Part shown: positions 1 to 11,800 of the stretch, one piece after another
Position numbering within the stretch: position 1 is the stretch's first letter
Layout: each line of letters starts with the position of its first letter
Source: Rhabdophis nuchalis
Taxonomy: Eukaryota > Chordata > Lepidosauria > Squamata > Natricidae
Reading direction: 5' to 3'
DNA: 64,000 nucleotides
Assembly: GCA_039707465.1 (NCBI GenBank)
Contig: CM077643.1
Coordinates: 317,197,919 to 317,261,918, forward strand
Notes under the pieces: model-generated
Database searches by the model: none
Told to the model about the DNA's origin: nothing
Seen by the model: only the letters and a program-made list of their open reading frames with translations
Program-made: the position numbers and the translations under genes

Positions 1-1299
1 AAAGGGCAGGGCCCGCCACAGAGAAGGCTCTTCCCCTGGGTGTCGCCAGTCGGCATTGTCCGGCCGATGGCACCCTGAGAAGGCCCTCTCTGTGGGAGCG
101 GATCGGCCGAAGGGATATATGGGGCAGGAGACGGTCTCGCATATAACTAGGCCCCGAGCCATGGAGCGCTTTAAAGATGATCGTCAGAACCTTGAAGCGC
201 ACCCGAAAGACCACAGGAAGCCAGTGCAGCTCGCGCAGGATCGATGTTATATGGGAGCATCTGGAGGCTCCCGTAATCACCCGCGCGGCTGCATTCTGGA
301 CTAACTGTAGCTTTCGAGTGCACCTCAAGGGAAGCCCCATGTAGAGAGCATTACAGTAGTCGAGTCGGGATGTCACGAGAGCTTGAGTGACTGTGCGAAG
401 GGCAGCCCGGTCCAGTAAGGGGCGCAATTGGCGCATCAGGCGTACCTGATGAAACGCCCCCCTGGCCACGGCCGCCACATGGTCCTCCATGGACAGCCGG
501 GAATCCAGGAGGACACCCAAATTGCGCGCCCTCTCCACGGGGGCCGGTGTTTCGCCCCCAATGGCCAGAGTTGGAGTAATCTGGCTGAACCGGGGTGCTG
601 GAAACCACAGCCACTCAGTCTTGGACGGGTTGAGCTTGAGTTTATTACTACCCATCCAGATCCGTACGGCCTCCAAACACCGGGACAGCACCTCGGTGGT
701 ATCGTTGGGGTGGTCTGGGGTGGATATGTACAGCTGAGTATCATCAGCGTACAGATGATATCCCACCCCAAAAGCACAGATGTTCTTGCCCAGCGGCTTC
801 ATATATGTGTTGAATAGGAGGGGCGAGAGGACTGACCCCTGAGGAACCCCACATAAGAGGGGTCTCGAGGCCGACCTCTGCCCCCTGTCAACACATATTG
901 CGACCGACCAGAGAGGTAGGACGAGAACCACCGTAAAACGGTGCCTCCCAGCCCCAACCCCCCCAGTCGGTGCAATAGGATACCATGGTCGATGGTATCA
1001 AAAGCCGCTGAGAGGTCTAACAGGACTAGGATAGAGGAATAACCTCTATCCCGCGCCCTCCAGAGATCATCAACCAACGCGACCAATGCCGTCTCGGTGC
1101 TGTGACCGGGTCGGAAGCCAGACTGGCGCGGGTCTAGATAATCAACTTCCTCCAGGTGTCGCGGAAACTTCTTGGGCCACCACACTCTCTACAACCTTCG
1201 CTAGAAACCGAAGGTTGGAGACCGGACGATAGTTCTCTAATAATGCTGGATCCAGGGACGGTTTCTTGAGGAGGGACCTTACTACCGCCTCTTTCGGTT
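1..1299 (-). mobile_element. L2/CR1-type LINE fragment, inverted
   Basis: This is the reverse complement of the reverse-transcriptase region seen more fully at 34.0-35.9 kb. On the minus strand it reads from the segment before the palm ([13 protein letters not shown], near 1290) through the HSTETAL and [13 protein letters not shown] blocks (about 1000-1130) to the C-terminal TLWNDLPPEL region at the window edge. Several frameshifts break it; the longest intact piece is 799-1185. It ends sharply at about 1299, where unrelated sequence begins, and it continues off the left edge. It lies upstream of the first visible PNLDC1 exon, presumably in an intron. Confidence 0.85.
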
Positions 1300-1983
1300 A
1301 ACATTCGGTTTGTGCATACTTAATAACTATTTTATTTCACTGACTGATTATTCCAGTAAAAACTCTCAGAAATTGAATGGGGTTTTTAGTTCTGTACTCT
1401 GTCATCAATATTTCCTTTATTTAGATAGCACGTTGCTCAGTCTGACATTTGAAAGATGAATAAAACAACCAATGTTTTGCCCAAATGTTTTGTCACTCTC
1501 AGTACAGTAGTCCTCTCAAGCAGCAGATTTTAAGATAACATTAAAGTCAATCCATCTATAGAATTTGCTGATGTCAAGGTTATAAATCTGCAATTCTGTA
1601 GACAGTCAAGAGGATGACCTTGATGGAGATAAAGTTTGCAGAATCCCAGATTTTGGGGCTAGGAACAAAAATGTCTCAGATACTGGTGCGCGCACGCGCG
1701 CACACACACACAAACACACACACTCAAAATAGGATTGAGTAGAACATGTTCATACTTGCAAGATTGTGTTACTGTAGTCAATTATACTAAAAGTAGTTTT
1801 AGGCCTGCATTGTGCTTCTTGTTTCTTGTTCTGGTCTGCTTTATAGGATTGATATATGCATAGTTTCTGATAAATTAGGAAGTTTATATAAATGGTGTGG
1901 TTGAGAAGTTACAAGAGAGTATAAAACAGCGGTATGAGGTCTTTACAGCTGATCTCTGGAGGCCTATTTAAGAAATTCTAGTC
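1300..1983. other. Probable intron sequence with CA/CG microsatellite
   Basis: AT-rich unique-looking sequence. The only structure I see is an alternating CG/CA tract at about 1687-1720. No splice-flanked reading frame was recognised. Confidence 0.5.
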
Positions 1984-2342
1984 CAGTGATGGCGAACCTA
2001 TGGCATGCGTGCCACAGGTGGCACGCGGAACCATTTCTTAGGGCATGCAAGGTGTTGCCCCGTCTGCACTAGTGCGCATGTCTGTGCTGGCCAGCTGATT
2101 TAGGCCTTTTGAGGCTGTTTTTTGCCCTCTGGAGGCTCCTGAAGCCTCTGGAGGTGGGGAGGGAAGGCTGTTCTCACCCTCCCCAGGCTCCTAGAAAGCC
2201 TCTGGAGCCTGGGAAGGGCGAAAAAAGCATGCCAAAAGCAGGGGGTCACGCACATAGCATTATGGGTGTGGCACACCCACACATGACCCCCCTGCGCTCC
2301 CCCGCTTTTGGCACGCGAGCCAAAAAAGGTTAGCCATCACTG
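1984..2342. mobile_element. hAT-type MITE (CAGTGATGGCGAACC family)
   Basis: Termini CAGTGATGGCGAACCT and AGGTTAGCCATCACTG are inverted repeats. They are flanked by a perfect 8-bp duplication TTCTAGTC (1976-1983 and 2343-2350). Eight-base duplications with CAG...CTG ends are typical of hAT transposons. The internal part is GC-rich with no convincing protein. Related copies are at 14540 and 59007. Confidence 0.9.
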
Positions 2343-2742
2343 TTCTAGTCCCTCTCAATTTCTCTGTTTCAAAGGAGCCCAATGAGTGAATAGGAAGGGT
2401 GAGGAAGGGAAGGGATGCAACCCCCTCATGAAAAGAAAAGAAGCAGCAGTAGAATTTCAGTGGTGGGGGGGAGGTGACTTCCCCAAAGTCCTACTTAAAA
2501 TTTTGTCCAACTACTGGTAGTTGGGGTTAGGAGGTGGAATCATTAGGCTTGATTCTGTTTCTTACCCTACAATAAAATGCTAGCAGAATGGATACACCTG
2601 TACTATACCTTCCCTCATTCAACTGGCTTTTCTTGCTTTAATTTGTTTTTTAAAAAGTCCTAGTTTTTTCAAGAAGGGTCAGACAATGAAGATTATTACT
2701 ACTGTCAAAAAGGGACTAAAAAGGATTTCTGCCTCTTAACAG
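2343..2742. other. Intron sequence before first visible PNLDC1 exon
   Basis: No repeat or coding segment recognised. It ends in a plausible polypyrimidine tract and AG acceptor at 2728-2742. Confidence 0.5.
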
Positions 2743-2807
2743 TGTTGTGAATCCAACAGACCAGCTTTGTCCAGAGATTTTTCACTCGGAGGATTGTCTC
2801 AGATATG
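2743..2807 (+). CDS. PNLDC1: PNLDC1 exon (first visible)
   Basis: 65 bp after the acceptor TCTTAACAG, ending at donor GTACGT. It begins in the middle of a codon and ends with one base that joins the next exon. It encodes a 21-residue segment ending EDCLRY, which corresponds to the stretch just before the HEA..DA motif in PARN-family proteins. This is the least certain exon by homology, but the splice phase fits. Confidence 0.7.
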
Positions 2808-5800
2808 GTACGTCTGGTTCAGAATGAAACTCTTACCATGTAGCCATTATCACTGGTGAATCTAAAAAATGTCTTTTGTCTAGTTTGAAGAGATTTTTCA
2901 TGCTTGAAGAAAAAAAATCACATTAATATGCATACATTTGAGAGCTGTCATACAGTTCAGTTGGCGTTATTGCATGAAACACTCAGGTATGCTTTGAAAC
3001 GGAGTATCGGCTACCCAGCTGCTCTTTATAGAGTTACCTGTTCTGTTGCTGTCTTATTCCTTATCTATAAGAGGAAGGTCAATTTAATAGAGAGTGACTA
3101 CTATCTATTTTCTCTTTTTTCAATAGTAATTTTATTAAAGATTACAGTTATAAAAGTGAAAAAAAAACCTAAACAAGGGTAGAAGAATGAAAAGTAGAGT
3201 GCAGAAAAGAAAGGAAAATGGAAAATAGAAAAGAAAGAAGTAAAAATATAGTAAAGAAAACGAAAAGCTCATAAAGAAGTGACTTTCACCTTCATTACAA
3301 CAAATATGAATACTTTTAGTAGTTTATCACCTCTTAATTATAACAAATAATCTCTTCTTCCCTTTATTGTTTATAGATTTGTTTATCAACATATCTATTT
3401 TAATCTTTTAAGCATTTTACGTCATATAATATATTTATAACTTTATTTTAACCAAATAAACCAATTTTATATTCCTTACTTTCAATTTTAACAATCTTAG
3501 TCTTCAGTGCATTCAGATAATGTTGCAAAACTTTATTTCCTTTCAGTTTTTCTTTCTCCCTTGTCACAAGATATATATTTTTTTGTAAATTCAATGTAGA
3601 GAAATTATTCTGGTTACTCTCTTCATTTATGGTTCATATATCACTTTTAATTATGAAAACATCAGCCACCTTCTTTTATATGTCTATTGTAATATCTTTT
3701 TTCATTATTTATCTTTTCTCTGCATTTGAAAACTTTCAGCTATAAATAAGTGTCCTCATGAGGCCGCCTATGATGCATTCCTCTGTGGAGCAGGTATGTG
3801 CTTTATAGTTAAGAATCTAATGTATTTCTTTTTTAGGCTTTGTCCAATTCCAGATATGGACTACCTAAGGGATGGGAAACAGGTAGCTTTACAGTTATAG
3901 CAATAGCACTTAGAGTTATATATAACTTAACAGTTATTTACAGCCCTCTCTAAGTGATTTAGAGAGTCAGCATATTGCCCCCAACAATCTGGGTTCTTGT
4001 TTTACTGATCTCGGAAGGATGGAAGATTGAGTCAGCCCTGAGTCAGTGAGAATCAAACTGCTGGCAGTCGGTAGAATTAGCCTGAAAAACTGCATTCTAA
4101 CCATTGCACCACCACAGCTCTTTATACAATTATGCTGTCCACTTGTTCTGATGCAACCAAGTAGCTTCTGTTCTATTTTCTGTAGAAAAGAAAACTTCAG
4201 CATAGTTAGAACTTTCACTTTGTAGCTTTTGCCTTCAGCTAGAATGTCTGGATCCTGACCTTCATAGCTCATGAATCTATAAACTCTCTAAATGTTCATT
4301 TGTTGCTAGTGAAATTCCGTGGATAACTCATTTTTTTAAAATATATTTGCATGCTGGAAATCTCCCGATTTCCATTTACAGACAGTACTCATTTAATTAT
4401 CCTACTTGGGACCAGAATTTCTGTTGCTAATTGAAGCAGTTTCTTAGATAAAATATCACATGACTGCATCACTTGGCCATAGTAGTTCTTGGAGTCCTTT
4501 TGCTTGGCTAAGTGAGGGCTGTACTGTTGTTAGGAAAAGACCTCACATTTCTCCCAGCCGAGGCAGCTGCTTCCTTTTGCAATGCTTTATGTGCCTCAGC
4601 AGCAGAAGTAAGAAGGTGGCAAAGGTCAGTATGGGGCAGCAGGGGTAGGTTTCAGTGAAGTGCAAGGTGGCCAAAAGGCTAGAGATGGTGTGGGATAGGA
4701 AAGTAGGAGGAATTGAAGTGCGTGCTGCAGTCAGAAATAAGGGTAGACTGCCCAAATTTTGGAGCCATGGCAGTGCAGTGGTTAAAATGCAGTATTCAGA
4801 CTAATTCTGCTGACTGCCAGCAGTTTGATCCTGAACCAATCAAGGTTGATTCAACCTTCCAGCTAGCCTTCTATACTAGCTTCTTTCTGTGGTTACTAAA
4901 ATGAGGACCCAGATTGTTGGGGGCAATATGCTGACTCTGTAAACTGCTTAGAGATGGCTGTAAAGCAATATGAAGCAGTAAATAATAAGTGCTATTGCTA
5001 CTTAATGACATCATTGCAGAGGCATTGCAACGGCCATAACTTTGAGATCCAGTCATAACTAACTTTGAATGGCTGCTGAATTAATGCTTGTTTATCAAGG
5101 AGTACTCATAATTCTCTCCCTTCCATTACTGTATTTTTAAAAAGCAAATGAAACAGTAACATTTGTACCTCCTGCATGAGTACATATTCCAGACCTTTTG
5201 GGAATGTTGTAAATTCTTAGCTAAGGAACTCACCATAATCTGACTACTCTAGCTTTTGCAATTCAGGAAATGTAGGAGTACTTGAAGGGTTAGTTAGTTG
5301 GGTGCTCTCAAGACAGGCTCACGTCTGAATGACTGAATAGACAAATTCTTGTCACCTCCACCTATCTCAAGCAAACCTGTAATTCTTCCAAAGACCCAGA
5401 GCTCTTAATGCTTTGTATGCAGAGGTGGTATTCAGCAGGTTCTGACCAGTTCTGGAGAACCGGTAGCAGAAATTTTGAGTAGTTCAGAGAACCGGTAAAT
5501 ACCACCTTTGACTGGCTCTGCCCCCATCTATTCTCTGCCTCCCAAGTCCCAGCTGATCGGGAAGAAATGGAGATTTTGCAGTATCCTTCCCTTGGAGTAG
5601 GGAGGGAATGGAGATTTCACAGTATCCTTCCCTTGGAGTGGGGTGGGAATGGAGATTTTAAAGTATTCTTCCCCTGCCACGCCCACCAAGTTATGCCACG
5701 CCCACCAAGCCACACCCACAGAACTGATAGTAAAAAATATTGAATCCCACCACTGTTTGTATGAACTATGGTAAGGTAACATCCTTTTGGGATTTTCTTT

Positions 5801-8800
5801 TCATTTAATAGTTTTCCCATTTCTTTTTCCAGTCATATCAATAATACTAATTAACAATGGGTATATAACTGTGTACATATCCTTTCTTCTAGTTCTTCTT
5901 AAAATAGCTCACTTGCTTCTTTGCAGAAAAACTGGGTAAGTTACAGTTTGACCTTTCATTGATAAGTGTGAATGACAGTAATTAATTTTTTTGTTGATTG
6001 CTGTTTCATGTAAGAAGTTGAGAAACATCTACATAACTGATAAATAGTCTGAAAGTCAGAGTTATCAGAGAGGTGAATAAATTTGCTAACCCCACCAAAT
6101 TACTTAGAGTAGTTTAAAAAATTCACAATTCCAAATATCATATTCTTCACTTAAGGAAGTTTAAAGGAATTTTTTTTATGGCAGGAGACAAAAATCCTAA
6201 GTAGCATACTCCTTTTAGGATTTGAATTAATGGTAACTAGTCTAAAGGCCTTGGAATTCTGGATGGCTTGTTGAATCAGTATGTTTAGTTGCTGTGGATA
6301 AAGTTAGATATCACATCTTAGAGACTGAGATAAATTTCTCCATATTTATACAACACCTGAAATGATATGTGTATTTCTGGTAAAAGCAGTAGGTTTTGTA
6401 GGTTTGGAAAAAGGACATGAATAAATCAACGGATGTTACAGAAAAATGGAGCAATTTTTGTATAAGGGGAAGGTTAAATGTTGGAGGTATTTTTGTTTGA
6501 AAACTAAGCATTAATCTTGGATTTGATAATTCAAAAACTAAAAAAATGAAACTGAAGAAGGCATACTGAGATATTGTATATGCTGATTATTAAGCTGAAA
6601 GGTACAAATTGTCTAATTATATTTTCTTTTTTTTCAAATAACAAATATTTTAAGCTGGACAAAAAACCTTAATGGGAATTTGGCATTTATGCATTGCAAT
6701 CATGATATCTGTCTCAAATCCAACTTTGTTAAATTATTAAAAACTCACCTTATTTCCTTTCATTTAGTCATCAAACAGCAGCACCCACTTTTTCTCAGTA
6801 CCTTGATGTATTAGCTGCATATGTGAATCAGGTGAACTTGATTCGAGGTGGAATTCAGAAAATTGTGAGTATGAAATAAAAAAGGATTCCATCCGCCAGT
6901 TATGAGAAGAGATAAGTTAGCAAGTTGGGGTGAGCAGCTTCAGATTTCCCTTGAAATGGCAGGACTAACTATTTGAACCCTGTTTTGTTGGGGAAGGGGG
7001 CTTGTAGTGGATGTAGTAAATCTTTCATTAAGGCACTAATTGTAGTCCTTAAATTCCCCCACCTCCCAAATTGGATTGGTTGCTATCATACATTTGTCCC
7101 TTAAAGCTATCTCAAAATCAAAAACGTAAGAACAACAAATCTCTGAATTTTAGATTGGCTGCCCCAATGATACCACAACATCACAAGCAATGTCATCTGT
7201 GAGTCTTTAATGAACACAAAAGCTGAGTTATGGCCACCCTCCATCCCAGGAAGGAAAAGGCTGCTCCTCCCTCTCTGCTAAAATCCTACGGGATTGGTCT
7301 CTGACAGGGCTGTGGGGAACTATAGCTATTTTATGATCTGTGAACTTCAACTCCCAGAATTCCTGAGCTGGCCATGTTGATTCAGCGGTAAAAGGGGCCA
7401 TAGTTTCCCACCCCTGCTCTATGTAGTGGGCCTCAGGGAGAAGGAGTTTGGGGGCAGGAGGCTTGAAATAGCTACACAGTAAAAGGCTGGGATGTTTGAG
7501 TACAGAATTTGGGAGTGGGGGAAGAGGAATTAAAACAATGATTTCATCATATCATCAATTGCTTATAATCATGCCGTCTTGAAAGAGGCGGTGGTGAGGC
7601 CCCTCCTCAAGAAGCCATCCCTGTACCCAGCATTATTAGAAAACTATCGTCCAGTCTCCAACCTTCACTTTTTAGCAAAGGTTGTTGAGAGTGTGGTGGC
7701 CCAACAGTTTCCTCGACACCTGGAGGAAGTTGATTATCTAGACCCGCGCCAGTCCGGCTTCCGGCCCGGTCACAGCACCGAGACGGCATTGGTCGCGTTG
7801 GTGGATGATCTCTGGAGGGCTCGGGATAGAGGCTGCTCCTCTATCCTAGTCCTATTAGACCTTTCAGCGACTTTCGATACCATCGACCATGGTATCTTAT
7901 TGCACCGATGGGGGGTTGGGGGTGGGAGGCACCGTCTTACGGTGGTTCTCATCCTACCTCTCTGGTCGGTCGCAATGGGTGTTGGCAGGAGGGCAGAGGT
8001 CGGCCCTGAGGCCCCTCACATGTGGGGTGCCGCAGGGGTCGGTCCTCTCGCCACTTCTGTTTAGCACCTATATGAAGCCGCTGGGCGAGATCATCCGTAG
8101 TTTTGGGGTGGAATACCATCTGTACGCTGACGATACTCAGCTGTACATATCCACCCCAAACCACCCCAACGATGCCGTTGAGGTGCTGTCCCGGTGTCTG
8201 GACCTCCGCCTTTTCCGCCAACGTCTTAAAACTCATTTATTCCAACAAGCCGGCCTAGCATAACCTCCGTTTCTGACTTTTATAGGGATAATTTTAAATT
8301 TTAGAGTTTTATTAGTTTTAGCACAGGGAAAGTTTAATAGTTTTTAATAATTTTGTATTTTTGTATGGTTTTAATAACGCCTGTGCGCCGCCCTGGGTCC
8401 TTTTTTAAGAGAAGGGCGGGGTATAAATTTGAAATAATAATAATAATAATATAACAGATTTCTATCCCACTCACCTCCTTTTCTGTTGGGCAATGAAAAA
8501 ACATGATTTTTGCAGCCAGAGGAGCCTACCTTTTCCCTTACAGATCTTGTATCTGTTATGGGAGGAGTTGTGAAATTAAGGATCTCTTGCTTTCTCCCCC
8601 CTTCTCCCTATATAGGCAGGGAAGCAAAACCGGATCACTTATTAAGATACTGTTATGGGCAGCATATGTGTTGTTCATGTCATAGGAAGAAAGTAAATGT
8701 CCAATTTTTCTGATTAATAATCAGTAGCGCCATAATAAAGGCAGTTGACTACATGTCCTAGTTTACCACATTTGATTAAACGTTTTGCCCTAGTTCATAT

Positions 8801-11800
8801 GAATAGACAAATGTATCAAATTTAGTGTGAGTCTCCAGGGTCTTTTGAGTAAATATGTTTCCAGGGACCCACTTAAAATAGGCTATCACGAAGTTTGGGA
8901 ACATCATTAATTCCCAATGTTGACAGCATTCTGTTTTTTCTAAATATGGGCATCTGAACAGCATGCAGTTTCTTTGAACTGTTTTCTTTGACATTTCTGT
9001 GTATCCCAGCCCCACCCACATGTCAGGGAGGTTTGTTTGTTTTTCTCCACACTCTCTTTGTTTTTGAGTTTTAATGTGGCTGGACAGAAATTCAGCAGTA
9101 TACCATTCCCTTTGATGTGATGTGATGTGATGTGATATGATACGATATGATATAAGGAAAAGAGGGGAGTGATGATCAGAGGTGGTATTCAGCAGGTTCT
9201 GACTAGTTCTGGAAAACCGGTAACGGAAACTTTGAGTAGTTCAGAGAACTGGTAAATATCACCTCTGACTGGCCCCTTCCCCATCTAATCTTTGCCTCCC
9301 AAGTCCCAGGTGATCGGGAAGAAATGGGGATTTTGCAGTATCCTTCCCCTGCCATGCCCACCAAGCCACGCCCACAGAACTGGTAGTAAAAAAAATTGAA
9401 TCCCACCACTGGTGGTGACAGAAAACTCCTGTCTTGTTTTGAGGTCTCAGTATTTAAATATTTTCACCAACTTCATTATAACTTTTTTTTTTTTTTTGAA
9501 AAGGATTAGATGATGGCCTGGAATTCAGCGGGAAATATATACGGATGCTACATTGCCATCCTTAATTACAAACTCATGTGATTAGTCATTATTTAACCTC
9601 TAAAAGCAAATTTCCTTTAAACATCCATGTTGTTTTGGAATGTAAGTGAATTTATATTCCAAAAGCATTGATTCTTAGTAGATTTAATTATTTCAAATTT
9701 ACATTTGATGTTTGCAGGACTACAGTCTGTCAAGAGTGTTTTTATCCCGAATATCAAATCCAGGATTCCCAGCCGGGTAACATTATTGAAGAGAGTAAAG
9801 GTTCTGCTGTAGTAATAGAAACCCCAGTAGAAAGGGAGTTGGAGTAGCTTATCTCCAAGATCTTTTCCAACCGTTGCAGTGTGTGATTGTATGATGCTTT
9901 TGAACTGATACTTTTTTGCATCAGGCCATGAAATTTGTTCTGCGGCAATATTGCCAATCCCTCTGAAGCTGCCAACCTTAGAAAGCAAGCATCACTTGGA
10001 TTTCTGGATAAGATCTTTAATGCCAGTAGGGTAATGTAACAGAACCTTGCCAAGATAATTCTTCAGATCAACTTAATATCTAATGTAAAACATAGTTGCA
10101 TTGGTGGAGAATGGCTGAGGTGCCATGTTTTCCCTAGTGATTTATTTTTTTAAAATTTATTTCTACTGTTGCTGTGAGCTTGCCCAGAGTTGTGTCTGTT
10201 AAGATGGGGGGGGGGGGGGGGGGGAAGAAAGCTAGTTACTTTTGAGTTTGTTTTTCACAATTCTGCCCTTCTCCTGGACTCCAGAATCTCTTCTCTAATG
10301 ATTCTGTTTCCTCCTTTTATTGACTTGATGTCTCCTCTCTGTTCCCAGGATCTGTTAAGTCCAAATAACGTTAGAAATGGTTTATTATTACCTTTTTCCC
10401 GATTGGGTTTTTTTTTTAATGTTCTTTTCTAACCTGTAGCTCTGGGATTTCCTGCTTGTTTTCCAGGCAAGTATTGGCCAACGTTTCCTTTAGATCAGCT
10501 AAAGTCAACAGGACTTGGACTTTGCCATCAAGATGTTATCAATATATTTAATAAGCAAGACAGCCTTTAAAGGATATGATCATAGAAGTTTAAAAAAATA
10601 TTTACATTAATTCTAAGTTCCCATCACTGTACAGCAGAGGTGGTATTCAGCAGGTTCTGATCAGTTTTGGAGAACCAGTAGCGGAAATTTTGAGTAGTTC
10701 GGAGAACCGGTAAATACCACCTCTGACTGGCCCCGTCCCCATGTATTCTCTGCCTCCTGAGTCCTAGCTGATTGGGAGGGAATGCGGATTTTGTAATATC
10801 TTTCCCCTGGAGTGGGATGGGAAGGGAGATTTTACAGCATCCTTCCCCTGCCATGCCCACCAAGCCATGGCACACCCACCAAGCCCCGCCCACCGAACTG
10901 GTAGTAAAACAAATTGAATCTCACCACTGCTGTACAGCATGTATCTGTTTTGTATAGAATGCCATAATATTTCAATTAATAGTCTGAAACATCTTTCTGG
11001 TTCTCTCAGTAATTGAAAATGCACTATTTCCTCAGAATTTTTCTGGTGCGGATGACCTAACATCACGTCTACCCCTCCTCCTAGCCACTGTGAAGGGGTG
11101 GCATGGTTTAACCGAAGAGCAAATTCATCAAGAGTTGAGGAGTTTCTGCAGGTTTGATGTCCGTCAGCTAAGAATGAACCAGTTTCTCCTGCTCTCCAAT
11201 CATTTTAAAGAGTATGTGATTAAAATCCCAATTGTGCCTGGATGTGCAATTTTCTGACTGTATGGGCCTATGGACCAGGCTGCCACTGTATGGTCGCTTT
11301 TGCTAGGGATTTTCAGAGTTGGATGATCATCTGTGATATTCTAGTGGAACATGCACTGAGCAGGAGTTTGGACTAGATCACCTACAAGATACTTTCTAAC
11401 TCTATGATTTTATGAGTAATATTGTTTTTCTTCCCAAATAATATGAGAATTAATCTTTCAAACATATTTAAAAGATGGATAAATCTCAAAATTATCTTTA
11501 CATGCTCAAACGTCTTGTGATCTATTGTCCTATGTCTTGGTTTTCTTTAAAATGGTCTCACTTTCTAGTTATGTACTATCTGGAACTACCTAGAGGTTTA
11601 AATAGTTCAAATTCCATTAGTATGTCAACATTTTGTTTTCTCTAAACCTTTTCCCCAGCTTACATTTCTCTTTTCCCATCTCAAAACAAAACTACTGCAC
11701 TTATAGCTTTAAGGAATAGGAACAAATTATTGGTAATTTCTCAACAATCCTGAGTCCTTCTGCAGCTGTTTCCTCATTTGTCAGTGGTTTAAAGATTTGT

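Noticed and set aside
436..777. Several 80-130 codon frames in 1-1200 and mirrored ones at 34.8-35.3 kb
   Set aside because: Shadow frames of the L2-type reverse transcriptase on either strand.
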